A stretch of DNA of 64,000 nt from Haloarcula rubripromontorii (GCF_001280425.1 NZ_LIUF01000003.1:248001-312000), one strand, 5' to 3'; positions 25,603 through 34,570 are shown, numbered from the stretch's first letter. Notes: generated by a model from the sequence alone, not told the origin. Made by a program: numbers and translations.

Positions 25603-26553
25603 ATGGGATTATACCACAGTGTACAGGCTGTCGCCGGCGCGACCGGCGACGGCCCCATCGACTGGAGTGCTGTCGCCGACGCCGCAAAGGGGGCCACTGA
25701 CACAGGCGACCTCACCGTCGAGACGCCCGAACGCGACGGCTACGCGACCGACGTTCGGGACGCCAGAGACCGCGTTCGAGAGGTCGGTGACCTCGCCTTT
25801 GACCTGCCCGAGACTGTTGAGATCCAGAACCGCCACCACTGGATCGACGCCAACGTCGCGACGTTCAGTCGCGTGATGGAGCCGATCGAACAGCAGGCCG
25901 AGTACATGCCCGGCATCGCCCGCATGGTCAACACCGGGTCGATGGCCGTTGCACTATCTTTCCTCGGGAACAACGTCTTGGGTCAGTACGACCCGGTCCT
26001 GCTCGCTGATAACGACGCCCACGCGCTGTACTTCGTGCGCCCCAACATCCACCGAGTCGCCGACCAGTTGAACGTCGAGCGGGACCGCTTCCGTCGCTGG
26101 ATTGCCTTCCACGAAGTCACCCACGCGGCGGAGTTCGGCGCGGCCCCGTGGCTCTCTGACCACCTCGAAACGGCGATGGAAGACGCTATCGACAACCTCA
26201 CCGATGGCAATATCGACCGGGCGACGCTTGGCGAACTCGATACGACGATGACCGCTGTCGAGGGGTACGCGGAACTGCTGATGGACCGTGCCTTCGACGA
26301 CCAGTACGATGACCTGCGGCGGAAAGTCGACGAGCGTCGACAGGGGCGTGGCCCTATCGCGTCGCTCATGCGCCGACTGCTCGGTCTCGGCATGAAACGC
26401 CAGCAGTACGAACGTGGAAAGGCGTTTTTCGACACAGTCGCTGACGCCCGCGGCGTCGCCGCGGCCGGGCGTGTCTGGGACTCACCGGACACCCTTCCCA
26501 CTGAAGACGAGATAGAGTCGCCGACGCTGTGGATCGACCGCGTCGACCCCTGA
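25603..26553 (+). CDS. Zinc-dependent metalloprotease, DUF2342/F420-associated type
   Basis: A 316-residue protein with the zincin motif HEVTHAAEF (H170, E171, H174) and a downstream Glu-containing helix, TAVEGYAELLMDRAFD, expected to give the third zinc ligand. The N-terminal part (GLYHSVQAVAGATGDGPIDW) and the phrase RQGRGPIASLMRRLLGLGMKRQQYERGKAFFD match the group described as coenzyme F420 biosynthesis-associated zinc metalloproteases. This is from memory. The substrate is unknown. No F420 biosynthesis genes are in the window. Confidence 0.85.
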   Translation: MGLYHSVQAVAGATGDGPIDWSAVADAAKGATDTGDLTVETPERDGYATDVRDARDRVREVGDLAFDLPETVEIQNRHHWIDANVATFSRVMEPIEQQAEYMPGIARMVNTGSMAVALSFLGNNVLGQYDPVLLADNDAHALYFVRPNIHRVADQLNVERDRFRRWIAFHEVTHAAEFGAAPWLSDHLETAMEDAIDNLTDGNIDRATLGELDTTMTAVEGYAELLMDRAFDDQYDDLRRKVDERRQGRGPIASLMRRLLGLGMKRQQYERGKAFFDTVADARGVAAAGRVWDSPDTLPTEDEIESPTLWIDRVDP

Positions 26554-26589
26554 AGGCGCAGCAGGACGCGACGCGGTCGCACGGAACCC

Positions 26590-27120
26590 TTATGTCTCCG
26601 GTTCTTCCACAGGTGCTTCGATCTTCGCGACGTCGAGGAGGATTTCGCTGTTCGATTCGTCGACGGCGACAACCGTTCCGGCGACGACGAGCTTCGAAAT
26701 CGGTGTCGGGCCGAGAATGACTGCCTGGCCTTCACTGAAGTCCTGTACCGAACTCTGGAGGTGGAACCGGGCGCGGCACTTCTCCGGGTCGTGGACGTTG
26801 GTAAAGTTGATCTCCTCGACAGTGACGTCGACCCGTTCGTAGTCGTGAGCGACGACGACGCTCTCGGCCTCGTCGATCTGCTGGCGGTCGATTGCGTCGA
26901 AGGCCTCGGAGGTCGGCTTGTATCCGCCCGTCGGGCCGGGAATGCCTTCGACAAGTCCCAGCGAGGTCAGACTCTGCATCTGGTTCCGGACGGTTCCGGG
27001 GTTCCGGTCAATCTCCTCGGCGATTGTCTCTCCGGTGACCGCCTCACCGGTCTGTTGATACCTGTTTACCAGCGTCGTAAGCATCGTTCGCTGGCTGTTG
27101 TTCAGATCGATGCTAACCAT
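26590..27120 (-). CDS. Winged-helix transcriptional regulator with C-terminal sensor region
   Basis: A 176-residue protein. Residues 1-70 form a winged helix (NNSQRTMLTTLVNRYQQ, recognition segment EEIDRNPGTVRNQMQSLTSL, wing LVEGIPGPTGGYKPT) of the Rrf2/MarR-like kind. The remaining 105 residues form a beta-rich domain (VDVTVEEINFTNVHDPEKCRA, QAVILGPTPISKLVVAGTVV) that would bind a ligand or mediate dimers. Only one Cys is present, so an Rrf2-type Fe-S cluster is unlikely. Targets are unknown. It is convergent with the metalloprotease gene and separate from the phosphodiesterase gene. Confidence 0.78.
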   Translation of the reverse strand: MVSIDLNNSQRTMLTTLVNRYQQTGEAVTGETIAEEIDRNPGTVRNQMQSLTSLGLVEGIPGPTGGYKPTSEAFDAIDRQQIDEAESVVVAHDYERVDVTVEEINFTNVHDPEKCRARFHLQSSVQDFSEGQAVILGPTPISKLVVAGTVVAVDESNSEILLDVAKIEAPVEEPET

Positions 27121-27195
27121 ACCGGAGTGTATCGGGAGCGGCTACTTATCCCATTGGGTTCACTCATTCGACGCCAGTCGCTGACACGGCCGCAG

Positions 27196-28740
27196 CTACT
27201 CCATGTATCCCAGTTGCTTCAGGCGGTCTTCGACGGCGTCGCCGTCATCGCTCCCGAGCGCGTCCGCGATGCTGAGCGGGTCGCGCTCGCCGACGGCATG
27301 GTCCTCGGCGAACACCGGGAGTACCTCGCCGCGCATGTCCGTTGGCACCGCACAGCCGTGGGCAGCTAGCAGCGTCGGCGCGATATCGAGAATGCTGATA
27401 CGGTCGAGTTCGCCCTGTGGCTCGAAATCCGGCCCCTTCGCGGCGAAGATGCCGTGGGGCGTGTTCTCGGCCGCCCAGCGGTCCGGGCCGCTCTGGACGG
27501 TCCCGCCGCCGATGCCATCATTGACGTGGACGCCCGGGCGCTGGTCGACGACGACCTCCGGGCCGGCGTCGACGTAGGGACCGTTGTACACGTCCTCGCC
27601 CCGGTACACGTCGGTAAACAGCGGGCCGTGTTCGTCCTCGACCTCGCGCAGGTCGGCCATCAGTGACTCACGGACCGAGTCCACGTCGAACCGGGGGTTG
27701 ATATACACCGGCCCCTGGCCGCTGGCGACGACCTTCGTCCGCTCTAGATCGATGGCTTCGAGCTTCCGGTCCCGCTTGACGCCATCGCGTTGCGGGACCA
27801 GTTGCTGGATGGATTCCGGGACGACGCGGGCGAGCGTGTCCACCAGTCCGGCCCGCTTTGCCACCGCGAGCAGGTTCTCGCGGTCGAGCCCGACCCGGGT
27901 CAACAGGGCGTCGACGCTCGTGTCCCGGACCTGATAGCCGTTCTCGGCCAGCCACTCGTTGATGTAGAACTCCGTCTGAGTCGCGTCGCAGCCGTGGTCG
28001 GACATCAGGACGAGGTTCAGGTCCTCTCGGTCGTCCAGTCGGCCGACCCACTCGTCGACGAGCTGCCACGCGCGCAGGCTCGGCTCGTCGTCCCAGAAGA
28101 AGTGATGCAGGACATTGAGGTAAAACAGCGTCACGTGGACGAAATCGAGGTCCCGCTCGTCCATGAGTGTCGTCGCGACCTCGAACCGCTTCTCCAGCAG
28201 GTCCAGAATGGCGTCGACCTCCGCACCGCGTTCATCGTTCGAGGACAGCAGCGGGTCCGGGTGGACGCTGTAATCGAAGCGGGATTCAAGTTCCTCGGCC
28301 AGTTCAGGCGGTGACGTGTAGCCGGAGCTGATCGACCGGTATTCGCCCTCGACGGCGTCCGGGCCGCCGGCAACGACAAGGTTGTCGATGTCCCGCGGCG
28401 GGTACATCGTCGGCATGTTGACGACGCCGGCCGACTGCCCATCGTCGTTGAGGTAGTCCCACAGCTCGGCGGTGTCGTAGTCGCCGCCGTTCATCACGTT
28501 GATTTCGCCCGCGGCGAGGTCGACGTTCTCGAACCAGAACACGCCGAATCCGCCGGGGTCCTTCCCCGAGGAGTAACACTTCCAGTTCGGGAACGTGACT
28601 GGCGGCAGACAGCTTCGCGTCCCCGCCCACGTTCCGCTGTCCCGTAGCGCAGCCAGATTCGGGAGCTCACCGGCCTCGATCCACGGGTCGAGCAGCTCCC
28701 AGCTCGCACCGTCGAGACCGACGACGAGGGTCTTCGTCAT
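27196..28740 (-). CDS. Alkaline-phosphatase-superfamily phosphodiesterase/nucleotide pyrophosphatase-like
   Basis: A 514-residue soluble enzyme. The N-terminal VVGLDGASWELLDPW supplies the first metal-binding Asp (D9). The PPVTFPNWKCYSSGKDP segment supplies the nucleophile Thr position. The HVTLFYLNVLHHFFW and LMSDHGCDATQTEFYINEWL segments contain the Asp-His metal ligands of type I phosphodiesterases. The C-terminal IAPTLLAAHGCAVPTDMRGEVL is the usual end of AP-superfamily enzymes. Related haloarchaeal genes sit in glycan clusters, but here it is alone. Substrate not predictable: phosphodiester, phosphonate or sugar phosphate. Confidence 0.85.
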   Translation of the reverse strand: MTKTLVVGLDGASWELLDPWIEAGELPNLAALRDSGTWAGTRSCLPPVTFPNWKCYSSGKDPGGFGVFWFENVDLAAGEINVMNGGDYDTAELWDYLNDDGQSAGVVNMPTMYPPRDIDNLVVAGGPDAVEGEYRSISSGYTSPPELAEELESRFDYSVHPDPLLSSNDERGAEVDAILDLLEKRFEVATTLMDERDLDFVHVTLFYLNVLHHFFWDDEPSLRAWQLVDEWVGRLDDREDLNLVLMSDHGCDATQTEFYINEWLAENGYQVRDTSVDALLTRVGLDRENLLAVAKRAGLVDTLARVVPESIQQLVPQRDGVKRDRKLEAIDLERTKVVASGQGPVYINPRFDVDSVRESLMADLREVEDEHGPLFTDVYRGEDVYNGPYVDAGPEVVVDQRPGVHVNDGIGGGTVQSGPDRWAAENTPHGIFAAKGPDFEPQGELDRISILDIAPTLLAAHGCAVPTDMRGEVLPVFAEDHAVGERDPLSIADALGSDDGDAVEDRLKQLGYME

Positions 28741-28863
28741 GCTGAGACGGAGACAGGCGAGTCACTAGTCCCTTTCGCACCCGTCGCCGACGCGGGCCGC
28801 CGGGCGACCGCTGGTCGAAACCAACAACGCGTCACTTTTGAGCGCGCCGCCGGAACTGGCAGT

Positions 28864-29289
28864 ATGAGCAACCGGTCGGACATCGCACCGGACACCGTCT
28901 CGGTCGAGCTGACCGAGGACGGCGTCGTCGTGGAGTACCTCGACGGCCGCCAGGCGTTCTATCACGGCGTCCCAACGGCGGTCGAGGGGAGCATTCAGAC
29001 TGCGCCGGGTAAGGACACGCACGTACTGATTACCGACGAGACGGAGACGTCAGGGATCCTCGTGTACGTCAACGACCTCCGGACCCACGACGATATCCTC
29101 GAAGAGACGGGCGTCGGACGGGTTATCCTCGACGACGGCGAGGAAGACGAACTGTTCCCGGGGGTCACGGTCAGGGACAACGCGATGCGGACGCAGGTCG
29201 AGGTCGACTACGACGTGACGAACGGCCGCGTGTTCGTCTTCGAAGAGGACGAACTCGGCGAGCGGAGCTTCGAAATCGTCGAGGCGTGA
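28864..29289 (+). CDS. Haloarchaeal protein of DUF5796 type
   Basis: A 141-residue acidic protein made mostly of beta strands (TVSVELTEDGVVVEYLDGRQ, THVLITDETETSGILVYVND, VFVFEEDELGERSFEIVEA). I associate it with the haloarchaea-only family DUF5796; not searched. No catalytic motif, signal or membrane segment is present. It is divergent from the phosphodiesterase gene and convergent with the small zinc-finger gene, so it is transcribed alone. Confidence 0.75.
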   Translation: MSNRSDIAPDTVSVELTEDGVVVEYLDGRQAFYHGVPTAVEGSIQTAPGKDTHVLITDETETSGILVYVNDLRTHDDILEETGVGRVILDDGEEDELFPGVTVRDNAMRTQVEVDYDVTNGRVFVFEEDELGERSFEIVEA

Positions 29290-29327
29290 ATCTGCGTCCG
29301 GGGGACGTGACCGCGGAACGAGGACTG

Positions 29328-29462
29328 TTACTGGATGTAGGACGGGTCTTCGTCGTCACAGTTCTCCTCGTGTTGGCGCGCGTCGTTCTGGTCGTCGAAC
29401 ATCAGGCCACAGGTCTCGCACTTGTACCACGTGACCTCGTCTCGCTCTGTTTGGACAACCAT
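29328..29462 (-). CDS. Tiny C2H2-like zinc-finger protein (DUF7128-like)
   Basis: A 44-residue protein (MVVQTERDEVTWYKCETCGL) with one finger: C15-x2-C18, then F22 and H31-x3-C35 at the end of a short helix (DARQHEENC), followed by an acidic tail. Single-finger microproteins of this kind are widespread in haloarchaea and can regulate or bind nucleic acid or protein. I recall DUF7128 for this family. It is divergent from the second cdc48 gene; the 85-base gap must hold both promoters. Confidence 0.8.
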   Translation of the reverse strand: MVVQTERDEVTWYKCETCGLMFDDQNDARQHEENCDDEDPSYIQ

Positions 29463-29486
29463 ACCAGAGATTCCGACGGCCGCCCG

Positions 29487-29515
29487 TATATTATTTTCCC
29501 GCAACACAACGGGAA
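29487..29515 (+). promoter_or_regulatory. TATA box and leader inverted repeat of the second cdc48 gene
   Basis: GTATATTATT at 29486-29495 is a TATA box about 55 bases before the ATG at 29548, so the transcript should carry a leader of about 25-30 bases. TTCCCG (29496-29501) and CGGGAA (29510-29515) form an inverted repeat with an eight-base spacer directly after the TATA box, a plausible operator. Confidence 0.45.
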
Positions 29516-29547
29516 CCCTCAAGGGAGTCGGATTGCAAGAAGGCGGC

Positions 29548-31665
29548 ATGAGCGGGGCCACTGACGCCGGTGTCGAACTCACAGTCGAGGGTGCGAACAA
29601 GCGCGACGCCGGGCGTGGTATCGCGCGACTGCCGGAGTCCGCACGGACTGAGTTGGGCGTGCTGAGCGGGTCGCCCGTCATCATTGAGGGCGACGACAGG
29701 ACCGTCGTGAAGGTCTGGCCGGCCGACGACGACGGCTCGTTCGTCCGCATCGACTCGGACACCCGAGCGAACGCCGGCGTCAACATCGGTGACACGGTCA
29801 CGGTGACCAGCGGGTCGGTCTCCGAGGCCACCGAGATTGCCGTCCAGCCGGTCGAACCGATGCCGGGCAGCGAGGACTACGAGAGTCTGGTCAGGAAACG
29901 CCTCGTCGATCAGATCATTCAGGCCGACGAGCGGACCCACATCGAGGGGCTGGGCACGTTCCTCGTCCGCAAGACATCACCCTCGGGGCCGGTTCGGGTC
30001 ACCGGCACGACGGCAGTGACTGTGCTGCCCGGTCTCGACGGCGGCAGCGATACCGGCCAGTCGTCATCTGATGAGGTAACAGCGGCGAACACACCGACCG
30101 CCGAGACGGAGTCCGGGGTGAGCTACGAGGATATCGGCGGCCTCGACGAGGAACTGGACCGCATCCGCGAGATGATCGAGATGCCCCTCTCGGAGCCCGA
30201 GGAGTTCCGCCGACTGGGCATCGACCCCCCGAGCGGCGTCCTGCTCCACGGCCCGCCCGGAACGGGCAAGACCCTCATCGCCCGCGCCGTCGCCAACGAG
30301 GTCGACGCCTACTTCGACACCATCTCCGGCCCCGAAATCGTCTCGAAGTACAAGGGCGAAAGCGAGGAGCGCCTGCGCGAGGCCTTCGAGACGGCCGAGG
30401 CGAACGCGCCGGCTATCCTCTTCGTCGACGAAATCGACTCCATCGCGGGCTCTCGTGACGAAGACGCCGACATGGAGAACCGCGTCGTCGCCCAGTTACT
30501 CACACTGATGGACGGCCTCGAAGACCGGGGTCGGGTCGTCGTCATCGGGGCGACGAACCGCGTCGACGCCATCGACCCGGCGTTGCGCCGCGGCGGCCGC
30601 TTCGACCGCGAAATCGAGATCGGCGTCCCCGGCGAGGGCGGCCGTCGCGAGATCATGGATGTTCACACGCGGGACATGCCGCTCCACGAGGACGTGGATC
30701 TGGACCGCATCGCCGCACAGACCCACGGCTTTGTCGGGGCGGACCTCGCGTCGCTGACCACTGAAGCCGCGATGGCCGCACTCCGGGCGGACCGCGATGA
30801 CGGTGATGTCCACCAGGACGACTTCGAAAGTGCACTCGCCACCGTCGACCCCAGCGCGATGCGGGAGTACGTCGCCGAGTCGCCGACGGCGACGTTCGAC
30901 GACGTGGGCGGCCTGTCCGAGGTCAAACAGACGCTGACGGAAGCCATCGAGTGGCCGCTGTCGTACGGAGAACTGTTCACCGCGACGAACACCGACCCAC
31001 CGAGCGGCATCCTGCTGTACGGCCCGCCGGGGACCGGCAAGACGCTGCTCGCCAGAGCCGTCGCCGGCGAGAGCGATGTGAACTTCATTCACGTCGCCGG
31101 CCCGGAAATCATGGACCGCTACGTCGGTGAGAGCGAGGAAGCCGTCCGGGAACTGTTCGAGCGCGCGCGACAGACTGCCCCGAGCATCATCTTCCTCGAC
31201 GAAATCGACGCCATCGCCAGCCACCGCGGCCAGGGCAACGAAGTTACCGAGCGCGTCGTCTCGCAACTGCTTGCCGAACTGGACGGCATCACCGAAAACC
31301 CCAATCTGGTCGTGCTGGCCGCGACCAATCGCCGGGACATGATCGACGACGCGCTACTGCGGCCGGGCCGCCTCGAACAGCACGTCGAGGTCCCGAACCC
31401 CGACCGGACGGCCCGCGAGGAGATTCTCGCCGTCCACACCACCGGGAAACCGCTCGCTTCTGACATCGATATCGGAGACCTCGCCGAGGAGACTGACGGT
31501 TTCTCTGGCGCAGAACTGGAGGCCGTCGTCCGTGAAGCGTCGATGTTGGCCATCCGGGAGGTGGCGTCCGCCTACGGGCCTGAAGAAGCCACCGAGAACG
31601 CCGATGAAGTGACGATTACGCTCGCACACTTCAGCGAAGCGCTGGAACGGGAACGCGCGCGGTAG
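29548..31665 (+). CDS. Second CDC48-type AAA+ ATPase
   Basis: A 705-residue paralogue of the CDC48 at 16198, starting at the ATG at 29548 ([20 protein letters not shown]). The N-domain covers residues 1-180 and is followed by a low-complexity Ser/Thr/Glu linker. D1 carries Walker A GPPGTGKT near 234-241 and [17 protein letters not shown]2 carries Walker A GPPGTGKT near 490-497 and [17 protein letters not shown]. Pore loops are VSKYKGES and MDRYVGES, unlike the YY and F loops of the first copy. It is about 50 residues shorter, mostly from the D1-D2 linker and the missing acidic tail. The differences suggest a separate substrate set. It is monocistronic. Confidence 0.95.
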   Translation: MSGATDAGVELTVEGANKRDAGRGIARLPESARTELGVLSGSPVIIEGDDRTVVKVWPADDDGSFVRIDSDTRANAGVNIGDTVTVTSGSVSEATEIAVQPVEPMPGSEDYESLVRKRLVDQIIQADERTHIEGLGTFLVRKTSPSGPVRVTGTTAVTVLPGLDGGSDTGQSSSDEVTAANTPTAETESGVSYEDIGGLDEELDRIREMIEMPLSEPEEFRRLGIDPPSGVLLHGPPGTGKTLIARAVANEVDAYFDTISGPEIVSKYKGESEERLREAFETAEANAPAILFVDEIDSIAGSRDEDADMENRVVAQLLTLMDGLEDRGRVVVIGATNRVDAIDPALRRGGRFDREIEIGVPGEGGRREIMDVHTRDMPLHEDVDLDRIAAQTHGFVGADLASLTTEAAMAALRADRDDGDVHQDDFESALATVDPSAMREYVAESPTATFDDVGGLSEVKQTLTEAIEWPLSYGELFTATNTDPPSGILLYGPPGTGKTLLARAVAGESDVNFIHVAGPEIMDRYVGESEEAVRELFERARQTAPSIIFLDEIDAIASHRGQGNEVTERVVSQLLAELDGITENPNLVVLAATNRRDMIDDALLRPGRLEQHVEVPNPDRTAREEILAVHTTGKPLASDIDIGDLAEETDGFSGAELEAVVREASMLAIREVASAYGPEEATENADEVTITLAHFSEALERERAR

Positions 31666-31785
31666 CCACGAGCGACACGGTCGGGTTACGCCGTTTTACC
31701 GCAACTGCTGGTGAGTGGTATCTTCTGGCGCGGTCATCTGAAAGGCGAGGAGAGGCGAAAGGGTCGACTCCGGGAGAGGAGTGAA

Positions 31786-31805
31786 AAGGCTGTCCGGACA
31801 GCCTT
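31786..31805. repeat. Perfect 20-base palindrome
   Basis: AAGGCTGTCCGGACAGCCTT equals its own reverse complement. As RNA it would give a stable stem on either strand; as DNA it could be a dimer binding site. It lies in the non-coding gap between two convergent genes. Confidence 0.75.
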
Positions 31806-31907
31806 GGCGGACGAGCGACGCCGAGTGGCCGAGCAGCGAGACGGGCGTTAACGCCGGCATCGACGTGAAAAGCGCCTTGCCGGCAGCTACTCGTAGCGAG
31901 TCGACAC

Positions 31908-31935
31908 GCAAAAAAGGCCCGGTTGTCGGGTTCCG
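31908..31935 (-). terminator. U-run after the DUF4349 gene
   Basis: Directly after the DUF4349 stop the minus strand reads CCGACAACCGGGCC and then TTTTTT (plus 31910-31915). Oligo-U stretches end transcription in archaea, so this is a likely terminator. Confidence 0.5.
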
Positions 31936-31936
31936 A

Positions 31937-32950
31937 CTACGCGTCGTCGTCCGGAGACTCTTCAGTCGGTTCGGCAGTGGGTTCCTGCTGTGGGTCGTCA
32001 CCGCTATTATCGTCGTCCGCTGTAGTTGATTCCGACCCGCCCCGTTGGCCCAGCAGCGGGAGCGACCGACTGCGAAGGAGTCGCCGGCCGCCGACGACTG
32101 GAACGGCGAGAACGACGAGCCACGGCGCGAGGCTCGCGGCAGTCACCAGCAGGCCTCGGGTGAACACGTACACATCTGTGACTGACGAGAGGAACGCAGC
32201 GACCAGCGACCGCTCGTGGTACGGCACTTGCTGCGCCGACGGTTCCGGGGCTGGCTCGTGGATTTCGACGCGTAGCGTCGAATAGGCGACCCGCTGTTCG
32301 AGTGAGCGTTTCTGAGCTTCGAGACGTTCGATGTCACTCTGAACGGACGACAGCTCTTCCTCGATACGGAGCAGTTCCTCCGTGCTGTTTGCCCGGTCAT
32401 AGAAGGTCCGCAATCGGTCGCGGCGCTCCCGGAGGTTGGTCAGCCGCGCTTCGAGGTCCACCAGTTTGTCGGTCACGTCTTTCGTCGTCGTCTCTTCGGA
32501 GCGGACCGTCCCCTGTTCGGCCACCATCGATTGGGTCGGCTCGTACTCTTTGCTTGGCACTCTGACGACAATGTATCCGGTGTACCACGTTTCGCCGTCG
32601 TCGCGGTGGAGTTCGCGGTTGGAGTCGCTCACGTACCCGCCGGACGTGCGAGCGCGGGCGGCGATTGCATCGGCCGTGGTCGAGTAGTTTTCCACCTCGA
32701 CGACCATCCGGCCGTTTCGGATGATGGCCCGGTCGGCCGCCGCGTCACCGGCCTGAATGTTTTCTGCATCGCCAGCGCCCGCGCCTTGGTCCGCTTCGAC
32801 GGGCTGACTTGAGCCGCCGTCACCGCCGGACATCTGTGCGCCGTCACCGCCGCCCTGTGCCCCGCCTGCGTCGCCGCTCCCACCCAGACCAGCACAGCCG
32901 GCAAGGAGGATGAGGGCGACGACAGCGAGGACCCTAACTCGCGAAACCAT
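31937..32950 (-). CDS. DUF4349 lipoprotein
   Basis: A 337-residue lipoprotein starting at the ATG at 32950 (MVSRVRVLAVVALILLAGC). The lipobox LAGC gives a lipidated Cys at residue 19, followed by a Gly/Asp/Ser-rich tether of 50 residues. The DUF4349 domain begins near NGRMVVEVENYSTTADAI and includes a long coiled coil of about 65 residues (DLEARLTNLRERRDRLRTF and on to LEAQKRSLEQRV). A single transmembrane helix (GLLVTAASLAPWLVVLAVPV) precedes an acidic cytoplasmic-like tail, so the protein may be anchored at both ends. Function is not established. Confidence 0.87.
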   Translation of the reverse strand: MVSRVRVLAVVALILLAGCAGLGGSGDAGGAQGGGDGAQMSGGDGGSSQPVEADQGAGAGDAENIQAGDAAADRAIIRNGRMVVEVENYSTTADAIAARARTSGGYVSDSNRELHRDDGETWYTGYIVVRVPSKEYEPTQSMVAEQGTVRSEETTTKDVTDKLVDLEARLTNLRERRDRLRTFYDRANSTEELLRIEEELSSVQSDIERLEAQKRSLEQRVAYSTLRVEIHEPAPEPSAQQVPYHERSLVAAFLSSVTDVYVFTRGLLVTAASLAPWLVVLAVPVVGGRRLLRSRSLPLLGQRGGSESTTADDDNSGDDPQQEPTAEPTEESPDDDA

Positions 32951-33028
32951 ACGGGATGGAATCGTCCTGACGACGGTATAATGACAGCGGACGCTCAAAA
33001 ACCGCTTTTTGTCAAACAGCGACTGCAG

Positions 33029-33847
33029 TTACGCCCAGTCCGTTCGGCGGTCCGCAAGCGCCGGAAACTCCTCGCGCACCTGTTCGACACGGGCGGGGTC
33101 GAGGGTGGCAGTCACCAGCGCGGGGTGGTCATCGGCGCTGGCGAGCGTCGTTCCCCACGGGTCGTACACCGTCGACCGCCCCAGCAGCTCCGCGTCCTCG
33201 AACTCCCCGACGCCGTTCGCTGCGGCGACGTACAGCTGGTTCTCGACTGCGCGGGCGCGACCGAACAGTTTCCAGTGCTCGACGCGCGGATACGGCCACG
33301 CACTGGGCACGAGTGTCAGCGTCACGCCTTTATCGACGAGGTGGCGGTACAGCGCCGGGAACCGGAGGTCGTAGCAGGTGGTGACTCCCACAGTGAACCC
33401 CTCGAAGTCGACAGTCGGAACCGTCTCACCCGGCACCATTAGCTGAGATTCCGCGGAGTCGTAGCCAAACAGATGCTGTTTGCGATACACTGCCCGTCGC
33501 TCCCCGTCATGGTCGAAGAATACGGCGGTGTTCGCCAGTCCGTCATCGGCGGGCACGTCGAACCCGGCCTCGGCACTCGTCGCCAGGTCCTCGACGACGC
33601 TCCCGGCCAACACAGCCACGTCGTGGTCCGCAGCGGTGCTACGGATTCGACTGAGCGTCTCGCCGTCCAGCCCCTCCGCTTCGCGGGCGTATCGGTCGAA
33701 CGCGAAATAGCCGACGTTGAACAGTTCCGGAAGCACGACGAGGTCCGCGCCGTCCGCGGCCGCGTCCCTGATGGCGGTCGTCGCGCGGCCGACGTTCTCG
33801 GCCACCGAACCGGACGACACGTCTATCTGGGCGAGTGTGAGCCTCAT
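33029..33847 (-). CDS. Carbon-nitrogen hydrolase (nitrilase superfamily)
   Basis: A 272-residue amidase-like enzyme with the catalytic Glu-Lys-Cys set: LPELFNVGYFAFD (E41), VYRKQHLFGYD (Lys near 113) and GVTTCYDLRFPALYR (Cys near 156). The layout and length resemble omega-amidase and nitrilase-like NIT proteins, which hydrolyse amides such as 2-oxoglutaramate or deaminated glutathione. The true substrate is not shown. Its ATG overlaps the stop of the upstream SRPBCC gene by four bases (ATGA), so the two are co-translated. Confidence 0.92.
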   Translation of the reverse strand: MRLTLAQIDVSSGSVAENVGRATTAIRDAAADGADLVVLPELFNVGYFAFDRYAREAEGLDGETLSRIRSTAADHDVAVLAGSVVEDLATSAEAGFDVPADDGLANTAVFFDHDGERRAVYRKQHLFGYDSAESQLMVPGETVPTVDFEGFTVGVTTCYDLRFPALYRHLVDKGVTLTLVPSAWPYPRVEHWKLFGRARAVENQLYVAAANGVGEFEDAELLGRSTVYDPWGTTLASADDHPALVTATLDPARVEQVREEFPALADRRTDWA

Positions 33848-34275
33848 GCTTCGACTTCGAGGTCGTCCCGCAGCGCCTGTTCGAGGTTCTGCATCTCGTC
33901 ATCGAGGTTCCGCTTGAAGAACCGCTCGACGCCCGGGAGCTTGCCGTCGACGATGAACCGGTTCGTCAGCTTCGTGCCGCCGTCGGCTGTCTCTTCGAGT
34001 TCGTGTTCGCCCTGAACGGTCATCACCTTCGAGCGACCGATGAAGCGAGCGTACTCCGGGCGACGCTGTTCGACGTCCTCGGTTTTCACCGTCATCGTCT
34101 GGTTGACCACCGGAATCGGGAGTTCGATCGACCAGTTCGCGTGTGTGTCGTCGATGATATCCCAGTCAGTGACGACACTAATCGGCTGGGCCCGTTTATC
34201 CGGGTCGGTGATGAATTCCCAGACACGTTCCGGTGTGGCCGGCACAGTCATCGTTCGTTCGACCCGGACAGTCAT
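33844..34275 (-). CDS. SRPBCC-family protein (CoxG-like)
   Basis: A 143-residue START-like protein. It opens with RVERTMTVPATPERVWEFITDPDKRAQ, the typical first strand and helices of the SRPBCC fold, and ends in the long C-terminal helix (GVERFFKRNLDDEMQNLEQALRDDLEVEA). The layout is closest to CoxG/carbon-monoxide-dehydrogenase subunit G-like and general polyketide-cyclase-like proteins. Ligand unknown. It is the first gene of a two-gene operon with the nitrilase, which hints at handling of a hydrophobic amide, though this is speculation. Confidence 0.82.
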   Translation of the reverse strand: MTVRVERTMTVPATPERVWEFITDPDKRAQPISVVTDWDIIDDTHANWSIELPIPVVNQTMTVKTEDVEQRRPEYARFIGRSKVMTVQGEHELEETADGGTKLTNRFIVDGKLPGVERFFKRNLDDEMQNLEQALRDDLEVEA

Positions 34276-34342
34276 GGAAGGTACTGAGGACTACTGGCCG
34301 ATGAATCCACCGATTGTAACAGTGTGCAAAATCCGGCTGCGG

Positions 34343-34570
34343 CTATCCAGTCGGCGTGACGCGCCACGTCGTCGACCGTGCGCGCCCCCACTTCTCGATC
34401 TCGACCTCGTCGGCCTCTTCAGCTAAGCGTGGGAGTCGCGCACCCACTTGCTTCGACGAGAGGCCGAGCTGCTCAGCGATGTTCTTCGCGCGGAAGTAGC
34501 TCTCCCCGCGCGAGACGCTGTCCCGGAGATATTCGAGAATGCGTCGGTCTTCCTCGCTGTAATCGGCCAT
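34343..34570 (-). CDS. Small winged-helix protein (DUF7123-like)
   Basis: A 75-residue protein (MADYSEEDRRILEYLRDSVS) that is almost entirely a DNA-binding winged helix: helices at 6-18, 25-34 (FRAKNIAEQLG) and recognition helix 37-50 (SSKQVGARLPRLAEEA), then a two-strand wing ending WRVTPTG. I recall this haloarchaeal family as DUF7123. It stands alone between two minus-strand genes and has an AT-rich upstream region (CGTTAAAAACGCT). A general or local transcription regulator is likely. Confidence 0.78.
   Translation of the reverse strand: MADYSEEDRRILEYLRDSVSRGESYFRAKNIAEQLGLSSKQVGARLPRLAEEADEVEIEKWGRARSTTWRVTPTG

Larger units (their letters stand above)
31666..31936. other. Structured intergenic region, possible non-coding RNA
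   Basis: No convincing protein gene lies here between the convergent cdc48 paralogue and DUF4349 gene. The stretch contains ACTCC-GGGAGA-GGAGT (31768-31782), a perfect 20-base palindrome AAGGCTGTCCGGACAGCCTT (31786-31805), the perfect palindrome GGCGTTAACGCC (31844-31855) and ACTCG-TAG-CGAGT near 31890-31901. TGAAAAG occurs twice (from 31782 and from 31866). On the plus strand the series of stems followed by AAAAAA looks like a folded RNA; on the minus strand U6 at 31910-31915 would serve to end the DUF4349 transcript. Confidence 0.4.

Noticed and set aside
31781..32029. 82-codon frame in the gap after the second cdc48 gene
   Set aside because: It runs into the DUF4349 gene in antisense, and its hydrophobic end comes from that overlap. 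The palindromic content of the gap fits RNA or DNA structure better than coding.
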